Part shown: in pieces, positions 16,866 through 22,933 of the stretch
How positions within the stretch are numbered: the first letter of the stretch is position 1
How the letters are laid out: every line of letters begins with the position of its first letter
Assembly (NCBI GenBank): GCA_910577675.1
Contig: CAJTOR010000050.1
Location: forward strand, 1 to 26,908
From: an uncultured Lachnospiraceae bacterium
GTDB lineage: Bacteria > Bacillota > Clostridia > Lachnospirales > Lachnospiraceae
Length of the DNA stretch: 26,908 nucleotides
Direction: 5' to 3'
Notes under the pieces: model-generated
The model's input: only the letters and a program-made list of their open reading frames with translations
Databases searched by the model: none
Told to the model about the DNA's origin: nothing
Position numbers and translations under genes: made by a program

Positions 16866-18249
16866 AATAATTCACCGCATTATTATAGCAGATATCCCGC
16901 ACAATCCCACCGACAAACTCCACTTCATCCGGATATTCGCCCTCCTCAATCAGGTTCCCAAGCATATTGCAGAGGATTCTGCGGAAATATTCATGCCGCG
17001 TATAGGAGAGAAAACTGCGGCTGTCCGTGAGCATCCCAACAAATTTGCTGATTAGACCAACCTGTGAGAGAGCCATAATCTGGCGCTCCATACCATCCTT
17101 CTGGTCATTGAACCACCAGGCGGAACCAAACTGCATTTTTCCGACCGTGCCGCCCTGCTGGAAGCAATTTATAAGAGTCGCCAAAACCTCATTATCCCTA
17201 GGGTTAAGGCAATATAGAATGGTTTTTGGAAGCTCGTCGGTTGAATCGAGCGCATCAAGCAGCATCGAAAGTTTCTTTGCAAAGGTCTGATCTCCAATCG
17301 CGTCAAAGCCTGTATCCGAACCTAAAAGCCTCATAGTTCTGGCAGAATTATTGCGCAGTGCACCGATATGATACTGCTGTACCCAGTGAAGGCGCGCGTA
17401 CTCCCTTCCAAGATGCACGAGGACATAACCCTTGTACTGCTCAATTTCCGTGAGGGTCATCTCCCCGCCCGCAAGCGCCTTTTTCACAATCCCATCCACC
17501 TGCTCCTCTGTTGCCGGCATATACATCACTACATCGAGCGCATGGTCGGAGCAGACGCAGCCCACGCTGTCAAAGTATTCAATGCGCCGGGTGAGCGCCT
17601 CGCACAGACTGCTAATCCCGTCAATTTTGATATCCGCGGCATCCGAAAGTTTCTCTATGTATGACACATAGGCCGGCAATTCTATGCCAAGCGCCTTGTC
17701 CGGGCGAAATGCCGGGTCAACCTCAACTTCAAAAGTCTTATCCTCCTTTAAGAGCTTGTGAAAATGCAAATCATCCACAGGGTCGTCGGTCGTAAAAAGC
17801 TTTTTTACATTGCTCATGGCAATCAGCCTGCGCGCGGTCAAAGTCTGTAATTTCTCATTTGCCCGGTCATAGATGGACTTTGCTGTATTTGGCGAGAGAA
17901 TCTCATCAATACCAAAATAGCGGCGCAGCTCCAAGTGCGTCCAGTGAAAGATCGGATTTCCAATCGCATATGGCATTATCTCCGCATATTTTAGGAATTT
18001 CTCGTAGTCACCCTTATCTCCCGTGATATAGCTCTCATCCACACCCATCTCGCGCATCAGCCGCCATTTATAATGGTCACCGCCAAGCCACGCCTGTGTG
18101 ATGGAAGAAAATTTTTTGTCATTGTATATTTCCTCAACACTCAAATGGCAGTGGAAATCAAAGATTGGCATATCCTTTGCATAATTATTATAAAGTGTCT
18201 GTGCTGTTTTGTTTTTGAGGACGAAATCCTCACCCATAAAAGTTTTCAA
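16855..18249 (-). CDS. uxaC: Glucuronate (uronate) isomerase
   Basis: A 464-residue protein matching the length and sequence of UxaC, which converts D-glucuronate to D-fructuronate (and galacturonate to tagaturonate) in the cytoplasm. The amidohydrolase-like metal motif FDFHCHL is at 30-36. The start is TTG at 18249, chosen because GGAGG lies six bases before it and because MKTFMGEDFVL fits the family's N-terminus; the ATG four codons later is too far from the SD. It appears to be transcribed alone, behind the hairpin at 18329-18344. Its last residues (NNAVNYFRK) overlap the truncated methyltransferase, so the final few may have been altered by the junction. It would use glucuronate released by the GH115 enzyme. 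Confidence 0.95.
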   Translation of the reverse strand: MKTFMGEDFVLKNKTAQTLYNNYAKDMPIFDFHCHLSVEEIYNDKKFSSITQAWLGGDHYKWRLMREMGVDESYITGDKGDYEKFLKYAEIMPYAIGNPIFHWTHLELRRYFGIDEILSPNTAKSIYDRANEKLQTLTARRLIAMSNVKKLFTTDDPVDDLHFHKLLKEDKTFEVEVDPAFRPDKALGIELPAYVSYIEKLSDAADIKIDGISSLCEALTRRIEYFDSVGCVCSDHALDVVMYMPATEEQVDGIVKKALAGGEMTLTEIEQYKGYVLVHLGREYARLHWVQQYHIGALRNNSARTMRLLGSDTGFDAIGDQTFAKKLSMLLDALDSTDELPKTILYCLNPRDNEVLATLINCFQQGGTVGKMQFGSAWWFNDQKDGMERQIMALSQVGLISKFVGMLTDSRSFLSYTRHEYFRRILCNMLGNLIEEGEYPDEVEFVGGIVRDICYNNAVNYFRK

Positions 18250-18328
18250 TGTCAGCCTCCTTGTACAATTATTTTTCAGTTTCTTAAATTACTGTTTATT
18301 TGAAATAAGATAATGTTTAACCTATCAA

Positions 18329-18344
18329 AGAAGCCCCCGCTTCT
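18329..18344 (-). terminator. Candidate terminator after the SUKH gene
   Basis: On the minus strand AGAAGC-GGGG-GCTTCT is followed by TTGATAGG, about 50 nt past the SUKH gene stop. The stem is GC-containing, but the T tract is short, so efficiency is uncertain. Confidence 0.45.
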
Positions 18345-18392
18345 AAGCCGTAAACACGAAAACAGTAATTACAGTATCCCCTTAACGCTATT

Positions 18393-19016
18393 CTAAAGGA
18401 GCATCTCTTGCAGATATAAAAAGAAATTTTTTGCAACCGGATTCATCTTTTCCTCAAGTTCCCCAAACCGTTTCATATCCACAGCATAATCAAACAAAAC
18501 CCCCTGTTCCTCCTGCATATCCTCACATTCTTCTAAATCAAACAGTACCTCGTGGTCAATCTCCACCACCTCACATTTTTCCTCATCAGGCATATTTTTA
18601 AGGTCGATACAGCGGATAAAATATCCCTCTTCATCCCACGCAAACGGAAGATATCCATTTTTTACCAGGAAAGGATTCCATGCATTTAATATCCCCTCAA
18701 ATTTATCCTCCACCGGATTTCGCCCGATCCCGCCGTCAAAATAGTGGAAATAGGTGGTGAGAAATATTCTCAGCATCTGCGGGAGCTTTACCCCGATATT
18801 TTCCTCAAGCTCCGCAATCTCATCATCGCTCACCTGAGCGGGAAGCAGCCGCCATGTCACCCATCCATCCTTATCCGGTTCACTGCCCTCCTCCCACATT
18901 GGTTCATTGCCTTCAACAATGGGGATTTTTATCAGAACTTCACTCACATCCCTAAATTTCTCATAGAGAGTTTCATAAAATTTTTTTATAAATGATTTTG
19001 TTTCTTCTGCATTCAA
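18393..19016 (-). CDS. SMI1/KNR4 (SUKH) family protein
   Basis: A 207-residue acidic cytosolic protein. The core VSDDEIAELEENIGVKLPQML at residues 62-82 is the standard N-terminal SUKH helix-turn, followed by FEGILNAWNPFL and VLFDYAVDMKRF segments. SUKH proteins often act as immunity proteins against secreted polymorphic nuclease or deaminase toxins, and some are general regulators. No toxin gene is visible next to it; its neighbours are uronate genes and a short fragment. The ATG at 19016 has AAAGGAGC about ten bases upstream. The gene may be a solitary immunity gene kept for protection from other strains. Confidence 0.75.
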   Translation of the reverse strand: MNAEETKSFIKKFYETLYEKFRDVSEVLIKIPIVEGNEPMWEEGSEPDKDGWVTWRLLPAQVSDDEIAELEENIGVKLPQMLRIFLTTYFHYFDGGIGRNPVEDKFEGILNAWNPFLVKNGYLPFAWDEEGYFIRCIDLKNMPDEEKCEVVEIDHEVLFDLEECEDMQEEQGVLFDYAVDMKRFGELEEKMNPVAKNFFLYLQEMLL

Positions 19017-19217
19017 TTATAAGCTCCTTTCTCCGCGCGTAGGCAAGATATTTTTCATATTCCTCAAAGGGGTTGATAAAGTCGCGCAGCACATCGATAA
19101 TACGCCTGTTTTGTACTTTCCTGCCCCGATCGATCCCCTCAAGGCAAACCGTGTACAACCCATCCTGAACCGCCAGTTCCGCCCTAAATTATAACCTTCC
19201 ACGCTTTCCTTTCCCAC
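18973..19217 (-). pseudogene. Fragment of an unidentified gene, frameshifted
   Basis: Just after the sugar-isomerase stop, the minus strand reads GTG GGA AAG GAA (MGKESVEGYNLGRNWRFR). A second frame in the same stretch reads FRAELAVQDGLYTVCLEGID, then RGRKVQNRRIIDVLRDFINP and FEEYEKYLAYARRKE, ending at 18973. The second frame has protein-like character but no good start codon. The likely picture is one small gene or gene remnant crossed by a frameshift near 19165-19190. It overlaps the SUKH start by 44 nt. I do not recognise the family. Confidence 0.3.
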
Positions 19218-20051
19218 CTAGAGCCTCTGCCTGATATACGCGACGGCATCCGGGATATCTTCCCCCACCGTTTCCTCAAACACAAGATTTGCATCCGGAC
19301 ATACTTTCTTAATCTCCGAAAGTATCCTCGCATAGTCAAAAATACCTTTTCCGACACCGCACTGCACAAGTGAACCATCCTTATCCACCACACAGTCTTT
19401 CATATGGAAAACACAGATTCTGTCCCCGAAAGTCTGCAAGCCCTGCGCAAGGATTTCATAGCGCTTATCGATATTCGACGCATCAAGATAATTGTACAAA
19501 TCAAATATAATCCTGATATTATCCCTGCCGATCTTATCCACCGCGCTGGCAAGCCGACCCACATCATAACATACATGTCCGATGGCTCCCTCCATACCGA
19601 CATATACTTTATAGTCCTTCGCATAATCACAGAGTCCTGCGAAAATATTTACCACTCTGTCAAATGCCTCCTGTGTATGATTCCCAGGATGGTAAATCCA
19701 CGGGTCGCCATTTACGGAACCTGTTTCAGACCCCACCGTATCGCAGCCAAAATCATGTGCAAGCCGCAGGTAATCCCGAAAAACCGCCACCCCTGTTTCC
19801 ACCTTTTCCTTATCAGGATGAACAGGATTAAAATAAGCGCCAATCAAGGGTATACTCTTCCCTGCCGAAACAAATGTTTCAGCGACTTTTCTGGCACTTG
19901 AAACGCTGACTCCGCCCTGCACATATCTGGCATCGGGCAGTACCTTGTAAGCAACGAGCTGGACACCGTCAAGTCCCAGCCCGCAAAGCTTCTGAACAAT
20001 CTCCTTTTCTCCTGTAACTCCCAAATCATGAGCGCGTATAAACAGTTTCAT
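19218..20051 (-). CDS. Sugar phosphate isomerase/epimerase-like TIM barrel
   Basis: A 277-residue protein of the xylose-isomerase-like/AP-endonuclease-2 superfamily. The metal-ligand-like positions appear in FGCDTVGSETG, YVGMEGAIGH, IIFDLYNYLDA, VFHMKDC and LVFEETVGED. The start is the ATG at 20051, which overlaps the previous gene's TAA by one base (TAATG). The frame is open another 68 codons upstream, but that part is a Cys/Gly-rich out-of-frame reading of the aldolase gene. It is tightly coupled to the KDPG aldolase, so it probably isomerises or epimerises a sugar acid or keto-sugar in the same uronate pathway. The exact substrate cannot be read from the sequence. Confidence 0.82.
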   Translation of the reverse strand: MKLFIRAHDLGVTGEKEIVQKLCGLGLDGVQLVAYKVLPDARYVQGGVSVSSARKVAETFVSAGKSIPLIGAYFNPVHPDKEKVETGVAVFRDYLRLAHDFGCDTVGSETGSVNGDPWIYHPGNHTQEAFDRVVNIFAGLCDYAKDYKVYVGMEGAIGHVCYDVGRLASAVDKIGRDNIRIIFDLYNYLDASNIDKRYEILAQGLQTFGDRICVFHMKDCVVDKDGSLVQCGVGKGIFDYARILSEIKKVCPDANLVFEETVGEDIPDAVAYIRQRL

Positions 20052-21022
20052 TATTTTTTCTCCACCAGATGAACTGCAAATCCACTGAACTCGTCCTTGA
20101 GGTAAACCACAATCATCCTGCCGCCCGCATCGTATTTCGCGGTATCCATATCGACCTCGATACCCATATGGGAAAGCTGATAAACCGCACGGCGCACGCT
20201 GTTGGTCGCCACCGCAATATGCCCCTTCGCACCCCTGTACGGCGTTTTCATACACTCGATAAAACTTCCTGCAAATACGCTGCTGTTCCCGACTTTCTGC
20301 TCCCAGCCAAACATTTTCGCAAATTTCTCCGTGGTCGCCTTCGCCTCGCCCTCCTCGTCGCAGTTAATACCGACATGTGCAACTGTGAAACCAAGCATCT
20401 TATTGACCGCCGCGCGGCAGAGCGCTGTGATTTCCTCCCATTTTCCCGCCTTTATAAGATTGTCCGGCACAATCCAGCTTCCGCCGCAGCATACCACTTT
20501 AGGGAATGAAAGGTAAGTATTCAGATTGTTTTCGTTGATCCCGCCCGTCGGCATAAATTTCATCGCGGAATACGGCGCTGCAATCGCCTTTATGTAAGCC
20601 AGTCCCCCCGCCTGCTCCGCCGGGAAGAATTTCACGAAGTCAAGACCCAATTCCATCGCCTGCTCAATCTGGCTGCCGTTCGCAACGCCCGGCGTAAACG
20701 GGATTCCCCGGTCAAGACAATGCTTTACAACCGCAGGGTTAAGCCCCGGTGCAACGCAGAATTTTGCGCCCGCAGCAATCGCCCGGTCACACTGCTCCAC
20801 TGTGAGAACCGTGCCCGCACCAACCAGCATATCCGGATAGGCTTTTACCATCTGCGAGATCACCTTGTCCGCCCCCGCCGCTCGGAAAGTGACTTCAGCA
20901 CAGTGAATACCTCCATCATACAGCGCCTTTGCCAGATTTACTGCATCGTCGGTATTCTCCAGTTTAATCACCGGGACAATGCCCGTGCACTCCATCTGCT
21001 CCAAGAATTTTTTGTTATCCAT
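20051..21022 (-). CDS. KDPG/KHG aldolase with C-terminal VOC (glyoxalase-like) domain
   Basis: Residues 1-211 form a complete Eda-type class I aldolase that splits 2-keto-3-deoxy-6-phosphogluconate into pyruvate and glyceraldehyde-3-phosphate. Glu43 (AEVTFR), PGVANG at 111-116 and the Schiff-base Lys131 in FVKFFPAE are all present. Residues 212-323 (VAHVGINCD ... GHIAVAT ... FAVHLVEKK) form a VOC/glyoxalase-like domain. E. coli Eda is about 213 residues, so the extra domain is a true fusion. The ATG at 21022 follows AGGAGGC, and a strong promoter lies upstream. It heads an operon with the sugar isomerase and, possibly, the SUKH gene. It supplies the last step for glucuronate use. Confidence 0.92.
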   Translation of the reverse strand: MDNKKFLEQMECTGIVPVIKLENTDDAVNLAKALYDGGIHCAEVTFRAAGADKVISQMVKAYPDMLVGAGTVLTVEQCDRAIAAGAKFCVAPGLNPAVVKHCLDRGIPFTPGVANGSQIEQAMELGLDFVKFFPAEQAGGLAYIKAIAAPYSAMKFMPTGGINENNLNTYLSFPKVVCCGGSWIVPDNLIKAGKWEEITALCRAAVNKMLGFTVAHVGINCDEEGEAKATTEKFAKMFGWEQKVGNSSVFAGSFIECMKTPYRGAKGHIAVATNSVRRAVYQLSHMGIEVDMDTAKYDAGGRMIVVYLKDEFSGFAVHLVEKK

Positions 21023-21056
21023 TTTTATCTGCCTCCTGAATTTTTATTTATCAACT

Positions 21057-21120
21057 GGAAATATTACAAATTATTTTACCATAATTTCCATCAAGTTGCA
21101 AGTATACTACAAATATTTCC
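21057..21120. promoter_or_regulatory. Promoter and repeated operator-like motif of the aldolase operon
   Basis: On the minus strand TTGCAA (-35, 21101-21096) and TAAAAT (-10, 21078-21073) have a 17-bp spacer. The region also has GGAAAT near 21057 and its complement ATTTCC near 21085 and 21115, giving an inverted pair around the -10. This could be a regulator site, as expected for an inducible sugar-acid operon. The operator part is speculative. Confidence 0.5.
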
Positions 21121-21190
21121 CTCCAAAAAGAAAAGTTTTCTGAACTATTTCTTCAATATTGTATCGAGGTTAACCCACATGCATAAACAA

Positions 21191-21218
21191 GCGCGGGAAG
21201 CATTACCGCTTCCCGCGC
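21191..21218 (-). terminator. Terminator of the sigma/anti-sigma operon
   Basis: GCGCGGGAAGC pairs perfectly with GCTTCCCGCGC around a 6-nt loop. On the minus strand it is followed by TTGTTTATG. It lies about 90 nt after the anti-sigma-like gene's stop. Confidence 0.65.
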
Positions 21219-21227
21219 ATACACAGT

Positions 21228-21274
21228 CAAAGGAAATTCTTATCCCTATGCTGTTATCACAGCTTGTCAAATGG
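21228..21274. repeat. Dispersed repeat, copy B
   Basis: This is the second copy of the motif seen at 13238-13281, here between the anti-sigma-like gene's stop and its terminator hairpin. It differs mainly by a 3-nt insertion before TGTCA and in the four bases after GGAAAT. Confidence 0.55.
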
Positions 21275-21306
21275 AGCCTGCCGCCCTTCATAACATAATA
21301 AGTGGC

Positions 21307-22227
21307 TTAAAATTGATCCATCCACTCATGTATAACCTTTGTCACAGCTTCCTCTGCCACACCGCTCTTCTCGTTGAGTTCCCCATTAAAACTAACCCAC
21401 AAAGAATACACTATATTCTCTTCGATAATAAAGCCCTCTATCTGGCAGGAAATATCAGAATATTCCGTATCTGGAAACATAATCAGCCCTGTTTTTCCGT
21501 TTTTTGTGATATACTCTTTTCCCTGTATATTTTCCCGCTCCTCAAACGGCTTTTTGATGCTCCTGATCTCCGAATCCCAATTCTCGGTAAAAATCTCCAC
21601 TCTCGCACTTACTTGTATTTTCTCCCCCACTTTATAAGCATTTGCATATTCTACCTTAACCAGATTTCCTTCCTCATCCCCATATGCTGCCAACTGACAA
21701 TGCCAGTTCTTCCAATCTGGCAGCATCGTTTCCCTGAGTTCCCCGTACCCGACATAATCGATCGCTTCCCGCTCCGTCGCAAGTTCCTCTGTCACCCAGC
21801 CGCGCGGACAGCCATCCGGCGGGTAAATCCCATTTGCCGCCTCCTCCTTAAAAATATTTTCCACTTCCCTTACAGGTCCGGTAATCGTATCTACAGGAAC
21901 CGGTGATATCTTAAAATCCACCCAGTATCTCAAATAATCCGGCTGTGGGTTATTAGTGTCCACATACTTTTCGACATGCCAGTTAAGCAGGGATGCCGCT
22001 AACGCGACCCCGCCCCCGACCAGGCAGAAAGAACAGAGTGCAGCGACCGCCCACCTAAATTTTCCCGCTGTATTTTTCTTTATGGCACGCTGCTTTTTTT
22101 CCTCAGTGCCCGTCTGGATTTCCAGCAGACCATCTTCCAGAAGATTCATTGCCATCAAAATCTCGCGGCCAGCATACTGTTTTCCTTCACTTGTAGCTTT
22201 TCCATTTTTTACCATTTTCTTATTCAT
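21307..22227 (-). CDS. Membrane anti-sigma-like protein
   Basis: A 306-residue protein with a basic cytosolic N-terminus (about 1-57), one transmembrane helix at about 58-83 (WAVAALCSFCLVGGGVALAA) and a large extracytoplasmic domain ending VTKVIHEWMDQF, related to DUF4367-like domains. Its ATG overlaps the sigma-factor stop (ATGA), so the two are translated together. The topology and coupling are typical of anti-sigma factors that hold an ECF sigma factor at the membrane. No classical zinc anti-sigma motif (HxxxCxxC) is seen, so the function is inferred from context. Confidence 0.72.
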   Translation of the reverse strand: MNKKMVKNGKATSEGKQYAGREILMAMNLLEDGLLEIQTGTEEKKQRAIKKNTAGKFRWAVAALCSFCLVGGGVALAASLLNWHVEKYVDTNNPQPDYLRYWVDFKISPVPVDTITGPVREVENIFKEEAANGIYPPDGCPRGWVTEELATEREAIDYVGYGELRETMLPDWKNWHCQLAAYGDEEGNLVKVEYANAYKVGEKIQVSARVEIFTENWDSEIRSIKKPFEERENIQGKEYITKNGKTGLIMFPDTEYSDISCQIEGFIIEENIVYSLWVSFNGELNEKSGVAEEAVTKVIHEWMDQF

Positions 22228-22766
22228 AAGATACCCTCCTTCTCCAATTCCCTCCTTAGCCCCCTGCGCAGCCGGAACAAAACACTCTTCACTTTCCCCT
22301 GCCGACAGCCAAAAGATTCGGCAAGTTCTTTTATCGTTTCTCCGTACCAGTAGCGCCTTACAAACATTTCGCGCTGTTCTTTCGTCTGCCTGTTTAGAAA
22401 ATCCGCTATCGCCTTCGCCAATTCCTGCCCGCTGATCCCATCGGATAAATCCGGTGCTAAACTGCCAAGTTCCTCAGACAATTCCACAAACACCATATCC
22501 CGCTTTGCGGCATGATTCCATTCCACACGGTTTAGCGCCAGGTTCCGGCATATTTTTGCCGTGTAGGCAAACAGGTACTCAGGAGCCCGTGGCGGGATGC
22601 TCTCCCAGACGGCAAGGTATGTATCATTTACACACTCCGCAGCATCTGGTGCCGGAAGAATCCGCTCCGCCAGCAGCCCTAAACGCCCCCCATATTTTTT
22701 ATTGAGCTCGAAAAGCCCCCGCTCGTCCCTGTTAAAAAGCAATGCGATAATTTCTTCATCTTCCAT
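22224..22766 (-). CDS. ECF-type RNA polymerase sigma factor
   Basis: A 180-residue sigma-70 family protein with only the two ECF domains. Region 2 spans about 12-85 (DAAECVNDTYLAVWESIP; YLFAYTAKICRNLALNR). Region 4 spans about 118-172 (QREMFVRRYWYGETIKELAE; RQGKVKSVLFRLRRGLRREL, the helix-turn-helix). It directs RNA polymerase to a small regulon. It is coupled to the membrane protein downstream, its likely regulator. The ATG at 22766 has GGGAGGAGG upstream. Signal and targets cannot be read from the sequence; the large lipoprotein gene next door is a candidate target only by position. Confidence 0.92.
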   Translation of the reverse strand: MEDEEIIALLFNRDERGLFELNKKYGGRLGLLAERILPAPDAAECVNDTYLAVWESIPPRAPEYLFAYTAKICRNLALNRVEWNHAAKRDMVFVELSEELGSLAPDLSDGISGQELAKAIADFLNRQTKEQREMFVRRYWYGETIKELAESFGCRQGKVKSVLFRLRRGLRRELEKEGIL

Positions 22767-22793
22767 CCACTCACCTCCTCCCCTTCACTTATA

Positions 22794-22821
22794 TAAACAG
22801 AAAATACTATGGGTTGGTTGC
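22794..22821 (-). promoter_or_regulatory. Possible ECF-type autoregulatory promoter
   Basis: On the minus strand GCAACC (22821-22816) and TGTTTA (22799-22794) are 16 bp apart, about 28 bp before the sigma-factor ATG. The AAC core and 16-bp spacing are typical of ECF promoters, which suggests that the factor drives its own operon. No good sigma-A promoter is seen in this gap. Confidence 0.35.
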
Positions 22822-22861
22822 GCAAAAACTAAAAAAATTTCTCCTACATAAATCTTTACAT

Positions 22862-22908
22862 AAAAAAACTGCCGCAGCCGGTTCTATCAACCTTACCCAC
22901 GACAGTTT
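22862..22908 (-). terminator. Terminator of the 873-residue lipoprotein gene
   Basis: On the minus strand AAACTGTCGTGG pairs (with three G-T wobbles) with the CTGCGGCAGTTT side and is followed by a run of seven to eight T. It begins 25 nt after the stop codon. Confidence 0.7.
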
Positions 22909-22933
22909 GCCCCTTTTTTACGTTATTTAGGCA

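Noticed and set aside
20052..20255. 68-residue N-terminal extension of the sugar isomerase
   Set aside because: It is an out-of-frame reading of the aldolase 3' end; the ATG at 20051 with TAATG overlap fits the family start.
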